Positions 24,158-36,326 of a stretch of DNA of 64,000 nt are shown piece after piece; the stretch's first letter is position 1, and each line of letters starts with the position of its first letter. Made by a program: the position numbers and the translations under genes. The notes beneath the pieces are model-generated. The model saw nothing but the letters and a program-made list of their open reading frames with translations. It searched no databases and was not told where the DNA came from. Source of the DNA: Medicago truncatula (taxonomy: Eukaryota; Streptophyta; Magnoliopsida; Fabales; Fabaceae); the NCBI RefSeq assembly GCF_003473485.1, contig NC_053045.1:7466501-7530500 (forward strand). The letters are read 5' to 3'.

Positions 24158-25400
24158 TGTTAAGTAGCTTTCTATTAGTTTGTTAATTGGCCTTTTTACT
24201 TACGAATTTGAGCATGTTTGCTTGTATTGGCCTACTCTTGTATGTGATCATTAGCCTATATAAGGCACGAAAATGAATGAAAGAATCAAGGAAACACAGT
24301 TTCCATAACAAGTGGTATCAGTTCACCCAAGACCAGGGTCCTCATCAAAATAAAATAAAAAACCATAGTATTTTTTCTTCTTTATGTTATGATCTTTACA
24401 ATTGTTTTCTCCCTGGTACAAACCGTTTCTTCAACGCTTCTTCCCCGTTGCAAACTCTTCCACTTTCATTTTTTAGAGATTTCTTGCTGCACAAGATTTA
24501 TCCATGGTTGTAAGATCATTGGGCGATTCTCGTGGATAATTTGCTTCGATCGAAAGAATATTGGAGTTTGATTGAAAATGGTGTCACAGTCGCTACTGGA
24601 AATGCTACCACTAAGCAACACAAATCCTCAATTGACATCAAACTTCTTCATAAGCTAGGACACTATCATAATGAGTGTCCCAACTGGGAAGAAAATTCAA
24701 ATTATGCTGAATTTGATGACGGCCGAGAAGAGATGTGTCTCTTGGCTAAAGCTGATTTGAGTATTAGTGCTCAAAAAGAGGTATGGTTTCTTGGCTCTGG
24801 GTGCAGTAACCTTATGGTGTTCACAAAAGAATGGTTATTTGAGTTGGATGATACTTTTAGAGATTCTGTCAAACATGGAGATGATTCAAAGATGCATGTT
24901 ATGGGAAAGGGAAATTCAAAGTGGTAAAATTCATATTAATCACACTGGTGTATACTACTTGTCTGGATTAAGAAATAATCTGTTGAGCATGTGGGACAGT
25001 TTCAACAAAAAAAAAATCTCATTAGTGTGTTAAAAAGTTATACCTGACATTTTCCACTCAGATTATGTCTGCAAAGAGAATGTATGTATCATTGCACCAG
25101 TTATCTTGACTATAGTGATCACTCATTTCTCGTACCAGTAATGATAAGCAGATGGTTGATGACTTTAAAGAATCTATGTAGGGAGAATTTGCAATGAGTG
25201 ACTTAGGGAAAATGAGATACTTTCTTGGGATTGAAGTAAGTCAAGATAAACTTGGTATTTTCATTGATCAGCAAAGATATGCAACTAAAATCATGTCAAG
25301 GTTTGTAATGGAAAACTAAAAAATGTTCGCAGTCCTATTGTTCATGGTTGCAACCTTGTCGAGGGTGAGAATGGAAAAACTTCAGATACTACGGGAGTGG
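24158..25400 (+). mobile_element. Ty1/Copia retrotransposon, truncated and dead
   Basis: A 5' LTR of about 153 bp (24,158-24,310) begins TGTTA and ends TAACA, with 'tatataagg' near 24,255. It is followed by 'tggtatcag', the usual plant Copia primer-binding site. Then come gag and protease pieces: a zinc knuckle remnant (HKLGHYHNECPNWEE) and EVWFLGSGCSNLMV, where the usual protease Asp is Gly. From about 25,140 there is a reverse transcriptase fragment (SDLGKMRYFLGIEVSQDK, then IDQQRYATKIM) with in-frame stops. Integrase, most of RT, RNase H and the 3' LTR are absent. It is a defective remnant between SCPL copies 1 and 2. Confidence 0.85.
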
Positions 25401-25597
25401 ATTGTCTCCAATTTTTTTCTCTCATGTTTCTCAAGTGGAGAAATCACCACCCTTAAATTCACCCTTTCCCTTTTTTCTCTTTCTCTCTCATTGCAAATCA
25501 AGGGATAGAAATACACTGAACTCTAATGTATTTGGGGAAGAAAGAGTCATTGGGGAAGAAAGAAAGAGTCCTTGGGGGAGGAAAGAACATTTTATGC

Positions 25598-25833
25598 GAA
25601 TCAATCAATTTCGTCCTTGAAAATTTTGGTCACTATTGGCCAAATTAGTCCTGCTTATGTGGCATCTAACATAGAGAGGTTAATGGTCACGTTAGCACCG
25701 TTAACACTCCAATTGGACGGAGGGACTAAATTGATTGATATTTTACAAATTCAGAGACTATTTTGATATTTCATTAAATTGAAGGACGAATTTGGCCGAT
25801 TCGTGCAAATTCAAGGACGAAATTGATGATTCA
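25598..25833. mobile_element. MITE with 'cgtccttgaa' inverted arms
   Basis: It starts around 'gaatcaatcaatttcgtcct' and ends with 'aggacgaaattgatgattc', a good inverted pair. Internal complementary phrases surround 'ggcatctaac' and 'ccgttaac'. A relative lies at 36,672-36,995. Confidence 0.65.
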
Positions 25834-26924
25834 CTTATTGTTTTTTTTAAGTAAAGTACTTATGACGACTATCAACAAGTTTATAATTCTTCTTAACCTC
25901 ACAAATGGAAGTTTATAATTCTTCTTAACCGCACAAATGGCTCGTGATCACGTGATTCGATTGGTCATCCCAAAATAGTTGCACAATCTTTTTTTTTTTC
26001 TCTTCAGAATTAAATGCCGTTAAATATTGTTGATCTTACAATATTATTGATATTCGATCATTTGTGGAAGAGATTAGTTTGATTGCTATGATTTAAATTT
26101 CGTTTTCATAACTCCTTATTTGCTCATAATATTTTTAAATATATGGTTAACTCATCATCTTTAAATTTGTTTTAAACCTTCTAACATGTTGGACGACCCT
26201 TAAGTGTCCTAACTTGTAACCCAAAGAGAACACACTCTCTGAACCAAAATTCACAATCATATTTTGTCTAGAGCTTTCTTCATTATAGTTGAGGTTTATT
26301 GATGACGTGCTAAGTTATTATTTTTATTTTTTTTTGTCTAAATGCGGTCTTTTACTTCTTTTTTTACTTTATTAAAGATGATGAACACTCCCATACATAT
26401 GGAGTATAGGAGACATTCTTCCATAGACACAAACATAAGTAAATAGTATTTGGTCCCACGCATATAATATTTTTTTAAGAAAATACTAAATCATTTTATT
26501 ATTAATTTCTTTTTCATTATTAAAAAAAATCTTTTAATGTGTGTGCGCTCAAACACTGTTCTTTTGTGTTTGTGATTATAAAAACATTCCTTTGGTGTAT
26601 AGTTGGACATATGTCTATAATCAAAACATTCAGTTGCATATCTTACTTTTATATTAATTTATTTTATAATACCAATATCAAATGAATTTCTCGACGGATA
26701 CTATTATCCAATAGAATTTTAAAGTATTTAAAAATGGAGAACGTTAACTAGTGTCATGGGAACATTGGTTAACTGGTATAATTATTATTTCATCAATGGT
26801 AAAAACTTACATTTCCAAAGTAAAATTTACCTTTAAAGAGATGCTGCATAATAAATGGATAAAATAACTGAACATAAGTGAGATCAATATTATCCAATTT
26901 AAAATTCGGATTCTTTAACCAAGT
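25834..26924. other. Spacer between SCPL copies 1 and 2
   Basis: AT-rich, without a supportable gene. A short tandem duplication of about 31 bp at 25,878-25,940 repeats 'agtttataattcttcttaac' followed by 'cNcacaaatgg'. Confidence 0.4.
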
Positions 26925-27091
26925 TGTTTGGGCTACAGTGGCAAGAAGCTCCTTCCAAGGACGTACTCGGGGAATACCGAGTTCGATTCCCAGGAAGAAC
27001 AACGCTTGGCCAATGTGCCTCTACGCACGAGCCAGATTAGTCGCTCACTTTGGTGGATTGAAAACCGGTGCGAAAGTAAAAAAAAAAAAAA
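26925..27091 (+). mobile_element. Au-type SINE with poly-A tail
   Basis: A tRNA-like head has B-box sequence 'gagttcgattccc'. The body is 'caatgtgcctctacgcacga' then 'gccagattagtcgctcac', followed by 'gaaaaccggtgcgaaagt' and a poly-A run at 27,078-27,091. This body matches the plant Au SINE family as I know it. Open frames on both strands here are repeat sequence. Confidence 0.75.
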
Positions 27092-27340
27092 AATTCGGAA
27101 TCTTTCTTAGTTAAAACAATTATTGATAAATTTTTATTTACTTTTCAACTGAACCCCAAATTTGTAGGACCCTTTACCGTAAGAACGGAAGAGTAAACAC
27201 AAAAAATATCTTTATAGCTTCCCACTTGTTTGTTCTTCCCAAATTTGTACAATTGTGAGCGGTTCATCTCAATCATTGCACTTGGACTCATGATCAACAA
27301 TAACATTTAAAGTGTTAGAAAGTAGTTGAATCTTGCAAAG

Positions 27341-30300
27341 ATGAACAAGTTGATTCCTCCTTCTCATAATTCACCACACTATTCTTGTCAGATTCTACTT
27401 TCTCTTGTACTTCTTAGTTTGCATATGTTAACTCCTCTTGAAGCTTATGGCTCAAAGGTTGAACAGCTTCCTGGTTTTCAAGGTCCACTTCCTTTTGAAC
27501 TTGAAACAGGGTGAGAGCAATCCTAATCATTCCATATTTTGTTTCATTTTCACCTCCTGCAATGGGGGTGCATTGTAGCAAGTAATGTAGTTGGGTCATA
27601 AATTTGATAGGTACGTAGGGTTAGGAGAAGCAAATGATGACATGCAAGTGTTCTATTATTTTGTCAAATCAGAAAGTAATCCTCAGAAAGATCCTCTTAT
27701 GCTTTGGTTATCTGGAGGTCCTGGTTGTTCTTCTTTTTCTGCCCTTTTCTATCAAATAGGTAATTTTCAAATTACAACTTTATTGTTTTTTTAATATTTT
27801 TTGACAATTTACTGATAATACATAATTGACTATGTGGACCACACACGTATGTGTTTACTATTAAGAAATGAGTTTATAACTAGGACACATCTATACCTAG
27901 TTTAATTAGATCCATTTTAAATTTTAAGATTTTATCATATTCTATGCAAGATTTGTTGGACCACGTCCACCACTACCGGAGGTGGGTAGTTAGATGAGAT
28001 AGGTATTGTAATGAATTTATAAGTGAGAGATATTATTTTACTCTACAAACTGATTTTGTAGAATGAGTTAGACTCAACCCATGTAGGATTTGAGTTAGAC
28101 TCAACCGAAGTTCTAAAAATACAAAACATTGTAATCCAAAGAAGCACTTGGTATGATATGTGTATTCTCTGGATGCATTTGATCTACAAAACAACAGTAA
28201 ATACTGGACAAAATAGTACAAGACAGAACATCACAACACAAGACAGAACAATACAGGACAAATTTTTATGGCATTGAATAATTTTTGGTCTTATACGATT
28301 TTTGGTGGACAAATGTTATTTTGGTATTTAGACAACTTATACATAGAACAAAAAGTTGTGTTGTGGTTTGGTGAGGGACAAAAATTTTTGTTTTTGTTCT
28401 GTCTCTTGCCTCGAGTTTGTCTTATCTCTGAAATCAAATACTAAACAACTTAAGTTATCATGTCCTGTCCTTTAATTTGTAAGTTAGTTTCGAAATTTAT
28501 TATTATCTCTGTTCCTTTTTAATTATCATATTAAAGTTATTTAGACATACCTAGAAAACTAATAAACTGTTAGTTTTCATAGTTAGTACTCCCTCCGTCC
28601 CTATATATAACCCCCTTTTGCTTTTTTCACATTTCTTTAAGAAAAATTGTTAATGCAATTAATGTTTATATTTTATGTGTTAATATTACCAAATTATCCT
28701 TTGTTTGTATGTGTGTTAAATTTGATTTTTCATATTTCAAGATAAGTTAGCAGTATTAATTAAGGGTATGTTTAGGAAAAAATAATAAATACATCTAGTA
28801 ATTTGAAAAGAGGTTTATATTTAGGGACAATTTTTTAGTCAAATGGGTGGTTATATATAGGGATGGAGGGAGTATATTGTTAGAGAGGGGAGAGAAATGT
28901 TAGTTTCCGGGGATTGAAACCGAGACCCCATTCAACGTCCCTTAGCTCATCAACTGAGCTAAGTACGCAGGACTATCTTATCATTTGTATAGAATATCTT
29001 AAACTCTTAAGCCATTCCATTGTTTCACATCTACATACCTTTTTTCTTTAGGATCATACAGATTGAACATAGGATTCACATTTGTTTCTGCTGATAATTT
29101 GGACATCTGTGCATTCAGGCTATAAATTGCATTAACAAGTGTTTCTTTCATAGCCAATATTTTCACCTTGGTGCTCATTGAGTCCAACAACAAATGCATC
29201 CCTTTTGCTTCCTTTCCTTTGAAACTAATATCATTTCACTTTCTAGCTTCCTTATAATTTCTCTTCTACAAATATTTTCAAGACTGTTAAGGTGAAGAAC
29301 CAAGTCACTTAAATAGTCCACTTAACATCCCATAATACTCAACTCCCTACCGTATAGTGCTGCCCATGAGAAGCTACATTCCATCGGATGCACGCTGTAT
29401 GTCTCTTTACATCGCTTTTCCGGTTCATAGTTAGTACTTAGACCTTTCTCAGCCACCGATGACCAGGCTTTGATACTAACAGTGATAAGTATCCCAGCAC
29501 TCTATAGTACCCTAGTCCCTATTATAGGCAACATGCTTTATAGTTATTTCCTAATTGCCTAATTAACTCTTATTAAGCTATTAACAGAACATAGGCTTAA
29601 CTCAATCTTGTAGCAATCACAAGCTTAATAAATTTGACTCCTTTTGTGTTATTTCTGATATGTGTTTTTGTATTTTAGATAAATTTGAAATTTTATGATA
29701 TTAAATTCTATTAAAATTCGATATAGACGTATTTGTACCTTAAAACTTTTGATTGCGCAACATAGCTAATCACATTTGTTTTGTGACATAACAATCTATA
29801 ACATTTCATTTGTATCCTTTTTATATTTGTATATATATATTTTTAAAATATTGTGTCAAGATCACTATTGAAATTTTAACATGTTGTGAAGCAAATGTTC
29901 AATTGGATGTTTATAGGTCCAGTTGCATTTGAAATCAAGGAGTACGATGGGAGTATGCCCGGTTTGGTCTCAAGGCCACAGTCATGGACAAAGGTGTTGA
30001 TAGCACCTTAATAATCCAAAATTTGTTCTAATAAGAACTATGATTTATATCAGTCATGTCATGATGTACAAGTATAAATATCCGTTCTATTTATGTTTCT
30101 TTTCCTGATTTCATTATTGGAAGGTGATTTACTCGTAGTAATGTTAATGATCTTTTGGGCAGCTATGCAGCATTATTTTTGTAGATTTGCCACTTGGAAC
30201 TGGCTTCTCATATGCAAAAAATGTCACGGATCATCGGAGCGACTGGAAACTAGTTCACCAAACTCATCAATTTCTTAGGAAGGTATGTTCATTATGCTCA

Positions 30301-32709
30301 CTAGCGCGCGTCTCTCCTCTTTTCTCGAATGAAGACCTTAGTCGGCTTCCATTATGACGAAAGTTAAGCCTGCAACAATCATCTGTATTTGTAGTGGCTG
30401 ATTGAACACCCTGAATTTCTTTCAAATGAATTCTACATTGGAGGCGATTCATACTCTGGAATTCCTGTCCCAGCCATTCTTCAAGAAATTTCAAATGGTT
30501 AGAATTCCAAAAAAGTCTAATAAATTGTTTATTTGCATTCCCCTTTGACAATAAGCAAAGCAAAAAGTTTAGCATATTAAAGGGATTTTCCGGATTACCA
30601 GGTTCCCCATCCCCTAAGAGTCGGACGGTTAAGAAGAAGAAAAAACTGACTGATAATTTTTCCATTTGTTTGATCAACAGGAAATGAAAAAGGTCACCAA
30701 CCATTGATAAATCTCCAGGTTTCCAACCATAATATCTATTTGTTGCTTCTACTACCGACGGAAAATTAATCTCAGGAGGGAATTCTGAAATCCACCATTG
30801 TTAACTATAGATCCTGTTATATGCATTTTCAGGGATATCTGCTAGGGAACCCCATCACAACATACAGAGAAGAAAATTATCAAATCCAATATGCTCATGG
30901 AATGGGACTCATCTCTGATGAACTCTATGCGGTATTATTGTTGTTGTTGTTATTATTATTATTAATAATGTGTTTGAACTTGAATTTAAAGAGTGATGTT
31001 ATTATGCTTAATGGTCTATCATTATATCTTTTCAGTCACTGCAGAGAAATTGTAAAGGAGAGTATATTGATGTAGATTCCGGAAATGAGTTGTGTTTAAG
31101 AGATCTCCAGTACTTTCATGAGGCAAGTAAACCATTCCAATTTTATATATACCTATTATAAAGAGGATACTAAGTTTTGAAAGGAAGAGAAATAACATAC
31201 GAGGTAAGGCGGAAGTCTCTGATTGCTACTTATGATAATGATAACCCCTTCGGTTAAACTGTTGTTTCTTATCTTCAGTGTCTCTCAGCAATTAATGAGT
31301 TCAACATTTTGGATAGCAATTGTGAAGATGACGAGCATCTGTGGAGGAGATCTTTGACTCAGGAGCTGAACGAATCTCTTAGTTCTCGTCTCACAGTCCC
31401 TGAATTAAGTTGCAAAGTAATTGTTTCAACGCTTATCTAGATTCGGACAGAATTTTTGTCCATAATGTTTCAAATTTGATGTTATTCATTTTCATTATTG
31501 TTGTAGATTTATGGTTACTACCTCGCCACTAAATGGATTAGCAATGAGAGTGTTCGCAAGGCACTGCATATTCGAGAGGTTTGATATTATAAACCTTTAA
31601 ACTTATTCTATGTTACATTATCAATATCATATTAATGTACATAATTTTGATCCCTGCAGGGAACCATAGGGAAATGGGAACGTTGTTACATGAATGATTT
31701 TGAGTATGATATATTTGGTAGCTTTGAGTTTCATGCAAATCTAAGCAAAAAAGGATACCGTTCTTTGATATACAGGTGAAGATTTTCTCTTTTAATGTAG
31801 CGTTTTTTCTTTTTAGACTCGTGTTGTCACCATATCTATGTATCTTTTTCTTGGATTAAGTTCGTCTAAAGTGAGAATTTTGCTTTAGAAGGTGGTTGAA
31901 ACTCAAGTCTATTGCACCATTTTCCGTAGGTATTTTTCACTTTGGGTCTTGTGTAAGCGCTCACGGTTTCACCCTTAGTTGAAAGACACCTTTGTTAGTC
32001 GAGTGGTTTGTATAAATTACTCTTAATTTCAGTTTTGAAGCAATGAGACTTTTTGATGTGTTGTTGGCAGTGGAGATCAAGATGCAGTTGTTCCTTTCAT
32101 CTCTACTCAAGCTTGGATAAGGAATCTAAACTACTCCATTGTAGATGATTGGAGGCCATGGTTTGTAAAAGACCAAGTGGGAGGGTAAGATTAAAACGTC
32201 TTATCAATGTTTTAAAAATTGGATTGAACTGGTGAGTACAACTGGTTGAACCGAACACCAACCAATCCGCCAGTTGGCTAGGTTCCAGTTGTATCATAGT
32301 CCCATTTAATTGGATTGAATCACAATCGAACCAGGTTGAATATAACTCTGCACAGCTGGTCCGTTGCTTTTTATTTGTTTGCATTTTTTTAAATACTTTT
32401 AATTTTATATTTATTTGTCGTCCGATTTAATCATGGTTGATCCTAGCATGCATCCTAATCTTAATCAATAACTTGCCATGCAGATACACAAGGACTTACT
32501 CCAATCGCATGACATTTGCAACTGTGAAGGTAATAAATTATTAATTAAATCACAAATACTATTTGGTTAAAACATGTAAGTGTCTTTGATGAGATTGTGC
32601 AATTTTCATGTAATTAATTTTGCAGGGTTCAGGACATACAGCTCCTGAGTACACTCCTGAGCAATGTTTTCCCATGTTCACTAGGTGGATATCTAATTTG
32701 CCTTTGTAA
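27341..32709 (+). CDS. Serine carboxypeptidase-like protein, array copy 2, 470 aa, 14 exons
   Basis: Same predicted role as copy 1. Exons: 27341-27510, 27611-27759, 29917-29993, 30163-30282, 30395-30497, 30681-30718, 30833-30931, 31036-31122, 31279-31416, 31507-31578, 31660-31775, 32071-32184, 32484-32529 and 32626-32709. All are equal in length to those of copy 1 and in frame. A signal peptide ends near PLEA. GGPGCSS is kept. The triad is Ser191 in the canonical YIGGDSYSG, Asp394 in [10 protein letters not shown] and His447 in GSGHTAPEY. This is the only copy seen with Gly-Gly before DSY, so it is the best candidate for a standard acyltransferase. I start at the ATG at 27,341; an upstream in-frame TTG is not used. 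The exon 8 donor is GC (catgag|gcaagt). Intron 2 is swollen to 2.2 kb by a Stowaway MITE, family A repeat and retroelement debris. Confidence 0.94.
28170..28460. repeat. Dispersed repeat, family A, inverted relative of 236-400
   Basis: It contains 'gttgtgttgtggtttggtga' and 'ggacaaaaat', the complement of phrases at 340-395. It lies in SCPL copy 2 intron 2. Confidence 0.5.
28589..28872. mobile_element. Stowaway MITE, 284 bp
   Basis: It has the classic arm 'ctccctccgtccctatatat' at the left and 'atatatagggatggagggag' at the right. TA dinucleotides sit on both sides (28,587-28,588 and 28,873-28,874). It lies in SCPL copy 2 intron 2 and is absent from the other copies. Confidence 0.9.
28905..28980 (-). 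repeat. tRNA-like SINE fragment
   Basis: 'ggggattgaaaccgagaccc' and 'cttagctcatcaactgagct' are reversed B- and A-box-like sequences. There is no cloverleaf, so this is a decayed SINE piece and not a tRNA gene. Confidence 0.45.
29284..29625 (-). repeat. Retroelement debris in SCPL copy 2 intron 2
   Basis: 'caggctttgatactaacagt' followed by 'gataagtatccc' reads on the minus strand as an LTR end plus primer-binding site. The stretch to about 29,620 would then be the LTR. Related sequence is in copy 1 intron 2. Confidence 0.4.
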
Positions 32710-33540
32710 AAAGGAAATGAAAATCGTGTCAAGGTTTCATGTTTCAGTTTTTTCGTGATTTCGTCTTCTTCACATCTTGCCCGGAAAAAAAAAAAAGAAT
32801 ATTCTGGTTACTGTGCTACAAAATTCACTACAAGATAATGATTGATAACAATAAGCATGATTTGATTTTTTTTAATAAGGAGAGAACGTTAAAATTAATT
32901 AGTAGAATAATTGGCGCGATTTGATACATTTATGGTTTGAATTTTTAAAAACTGAAATGTATAAAAAACAAAATTATACATCATTCAATATCGCTAGAAA
33001 TATATATGATGAATCTGTGAACAAACACATAACATCCAAGTTTATAACATACATAGACAAAATGCCTATAAATAATATTACAAATTTAAAGTGATCGAAC
33101 TCATATCTCTGATTTACAACGTTGATGTCCAAAATATAATATGAAGCTGCAACATAATTAAATATGATTTTGAAAGTCATTAATCATAATTTTTTATATG
33201 TGCATTGTATTCATATATCATTAATCATCCAAATTGCATCAAAAAATACACATGTTTTTCAAATGTTTAAATATACCTATACCTACTATATATTAAACAT
33301 GATTTTTGTGTTCAAATAGATACTTGAAAATCGCGGCTAAGTCCATTGCTTTTTTAATTGTTTGCTTTTTTTTTCAATACTTTTACTTTTTCATTTACTT
33401 ATTTGTCATCCGATTCAATCATGGTTGAACCTATTGAACCATAACATCGAGGTTTCACCCGTTTGACCTCCTATCCAATTTTTTAATTATTTCTTCATAA
33501 CCAAATATCTGAGGGTGCATCAGACTCGTCTGATCCTGAC
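32710..33540. other. 3' flank of SCPL copy 2, first copy of a repeated block
   Basis: 32,710-32,870 is repeated at 34,555-34,720 ('cgtgatttcgtcttcttcac', then 'gataatgattgataacaata'). 32,985-33,140 is repeated at 34,850-35,000 and about 35,270-35,430 ('cgttgatgtcc' or 'cgttaacatcc', 'caaataatat'). No gene is seen. Confidence 0.6.
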
Positions 33541-33572
33541 ATGTATCCCAATCTTAATAACTTGCCATGCAG

Positions 33573-34554
33573 ATGCACAAGGACTCACTCGAATCACATG
33601 ACATTTGCAACTGTGAAGGTAAGAAATTATTAATTAAATCACAAGTGCTCTTTTGTTCTTTTAAGAAAAAACAGTCAATTTGGTGAAAACATGATTATTT
33701 AAGGAGGGTGGATTGAATCATGATTTTAAGGGATTTTAATAGACTTTTTTATAATGAAAAAGTTTTGTGGTATTCAATCAAGACTCTTTTCAATTTAAAA
33801 AAAAGTCTTGTGTTATTCAATCAAGATTCTCTGTCATTTAAAAAAAGTCATGTGGTATTCAATCAAGACTCTTAATCACTTAAAAAAAGTCTAGTGGTAT
33901 TCAAAATCATTCAAATTTCGAAGGATTGTTTAATAAATCAGATTTTGATGAATTTTGTGGGATTTTCTAGTGAAATTTTAGCATGAAAATTTTTTTCATG
34001 AAAACATGAGATTTCTTAAGATTGTTTTTTTTCTTTTAAGATTTTACTATCTCTTCCTCTCTCTCCTCCCTTCTCTCTTACTCTCTCTTTTCCTCTCCCC
34101 TCTCTCCTTCCTTATCTCTCTCTCTGTAAAAAATAAAATAAATAAAAAAGTCTTTATTGAGATTTTGTGAAAGAGAGTGTGTTATGATATTTTTTTCAAT
34201 TATTTCTTAAAATTCATAAAATCTCTTGAAATCTCTTGAAATCCTTAAAATCATTTCAAATCCTTTAAAATCTTATGAATTAAATCTATTGAAATCCTTA
34301 ATAGTCTTTTAAAATCATCAAAGTCATCAAAATTCTGCAAAGTCTTTTAAAATCCTCAAGACTTTTTTAAACAAAAATTATCTTTTAAAATCCTAATCCA
34401 ATACACCCAAGTGTCTTTGATGAGATTGTGCAATTTCCTTACATCAATTTTCATGTAATTAATTTTGCAGGGTTCTGGACATATAGCTCCTTAGTACACT
34501 CCTGAGCAATGTTTTCCCATGTTCCTTAGGTGGATATCTAATTTGCGTTTGTAA
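33573..34554 (+). pseudogene. SCPL relic: duplicated exons 13 and 14 only
   Basis: 33573-33618 is a second exon 13 (GCTRTHSNHMTFATVK) with intact AG and GT borders. 34471-34554 is a second exon 14. In it, GSGHIAP is followed by an in-frame TAG at 34,492-34,494 where the active copies read GAG (Glu). The stop at 34,552 is otherwise in place. The 5' and 3' flanks match those of copy 2, so this arose by local duplication of the gene's 3' end (offset about 1.1 kb at exon 13 and 1.85 kb at exon 14). The intron between them was enlarged by an inserted foldback element. It cannot be expressed alone, but spliced readthrough from copy 2 could in principle reach exon 13. Confidence 0.9.
33690..34412. 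mobile_element. Foldback element with internal tandem repeats
   Basis: The left end 'ggtggattgaatcatgattt' is complementary in style to the right end 'aaatcctaatccaatacacc'. Inside are about four direct repeats of roughly 45-60 bp, each with 'gtggtattcaatcaagactc' or a variant (33,765-33,900), then a CT-rich tract (34,040-34,125). It is inserted in the intron of the SCPL 3' relic and is absent from the parental intron 13 at 32,530-32,625. Confidence 0.7.
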
Positions 34555-36260
34555 AAAGGACAAGAAAATCGTGTTAAAGGTTTCATGTTTAAGTTTTTTT
34601 TCTTCGTGATTTCGTCTTCTTCATATTTTGGCTGGAAAAAAAAAATATTATGCTTACGGTGCGACAAAATTCACTGCAAGATAATGATTGATAACAATAA
34701 GCATGATTTGATTTTGTGCATTTATGGTTTGATTTTGTTTCAAGGAATTTATGGTTTGAATATTTAAAAAGGGAAGTGCATCAAATATGTTTAAAAAACA
34801 AAATGATATTCATTCATTTAAATTGATAGTGTATATCATTCAATATCACTCAATGTAATAGATAAATCTGCAAACAAACTCACAACATCTAAGTTGATAG
34901 CATACATGACAAAATACATACAAATAAAATGATAAAATTAAGATGACTAAAATACTCATACACATATTTGCAACGTTGATGTCCAAAATATGAAGCATCA
35001 ATTTATCAATCAAAATTAAAAACGCCACATAATAAAGAAAATAAAAATGAAATAAGTAAGACCAACATCACCAAAATTAAAAAACTATTTATGTGGTTTG
35101 TAAGATCTATCTAGGACGTTTATATTCTTGGGTTGCATGTTTAAACTCAATATTCTTGGGTTGCATGTTCAAACTACTTCATCTAAGAATGGATGTAAAA
35201 TGATAATTAAACGATATTTTTATTGACAAAAAGATATCATTTATTCGATAGAATACATAGATACAATAACATTATCAATATCGCTAAGAAAGTATAAGGG
35301 TGAATCTACGAACGAACTCACAACACCTAAGTTAATAGCATACAACGGCAAAATGTCCACAAATAATATGATAAAATTTAAATCACTGATACTCAAGCTT
35401 TCGGATCTACAACGTTAACATCCAAATCATTTTGATTGAAGTTGATGTTTCAATATGAATCAAACAAACACTGCAATAAGGCGCAAAATCAAACAACATC
35501 ATAAAAAACGACAAACAACACAACGCTGCACTCAAATGACGAAATCACGAAAAACACAATAAATAACTTGATGTATGTGGAAATCAGTTATTAGATCGAA
35601 AGAAAAGGGAAAAAAGATTCGGAGAGGTGATTCTAGGCCAAAAGTTGATCTAAAACCACATCTTCTCGATGAGCAGAAGAGAAAGAGATCTTAGTGCGAA
35701 GTTGGGAGTTTTTCTCACTAAAAACCTTGGGCCGACTATTGTTCTTTTACCCTAATGTTTATATGATCATTATGTAACAACTTTTGAATTGTTGTGTTCT
35801 TTGACTTAAGTGTACTTTTGATTCTTAACTTTTTTAACGTTGCGATTTTGACTTTCTATTAAAAAAATAACAAATTTAGTCCCTTCTACTCCACCTCAAT
35901 CTCTTCCTTCTTCCCCATTCCTCAATTCCATCGACAATTTCAGGTTAAAAAATCCCCAATTTTGTCAAACAATCCATTGACATCAAACTCGAAATATTAC
36001 AAAGAGGCTAGTTCATAAAGGATAAAATTTATCATTTTTTTTCACGGGGGTCAAAATCGCAACATTAAAAAACTTATTTTTTTTTCTTCTCAAAAATAAA
36101 ATACACTTATTTTTTTATTATTTTTGACCAATAATAGAAAAAATAAGTTTAAAATTTGTGACATATGGTTATATAGACTCAAAATGGATTTATAGTTTAA
36201 ACTAAACGGTTCTTCTCAATCATTATATGTACTTTTTATATTTTATAGAACACACGTTCT
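34555..36260. other. Repeated 3' flank and repeat-rich spacer before SCPL copy 3
   Basis: It holds the second and third copies of the block described at 32,710. A short tandem pair sits at 35,117-35,175 ('tattcttgggttgcatgtt' twice). At 35,805-36,110 an inverted-arm element has 'gttgcgattttgac' on the left and 'gtcaaaatcgcaac' on the right, related to the element at 5,754-6,187. Confidence 0.55.
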
Positions 36261-36326
36261 TCTCAACAACTCATGATCAACAAGAACATTTAAAGTGTCA
36301 GAGAAATTAGTTGAAGCTCTGCAAAG
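36236..36326 (+). promoter_or_regulatory. Core promoter and leader of SCPL copy 3
   Basis: A TATA-like 'ttatattttatag' lies at 36,236-36,248, about 80-90 bp before the ATG. The conserved 'gatcaacaagaacattt' leader follows. Copy 4 has the same pair at 44,273-44,287 and 44,302 onward. The TATA role is inferred from spacing and from conservation between copies. Confidence 0.5.

Noticed and set aside
24532-24927. A 131-codon open frame as a novel protein gene
   Set aside because: Its residues are Copia gag (zinc knuckle) and protease of a truncated element with an LTR and primer-binding site just upstream.
27326-27340. Longer N-termini for SCPL copies 2 and 6 (MNLAK..., MKLAK...)
   Set aside because: These begin at TTG, which plants rarely use. 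The next ATG agrees with copies 1, 3 and 4.
33690-33900. CRISPR-like or regulatory tandem array ('attcaatcaagact' units)
   Set aside because: This is a plant nuclear window. The units are imperfect, without regular spacers, and sit inside a foldback transposon.
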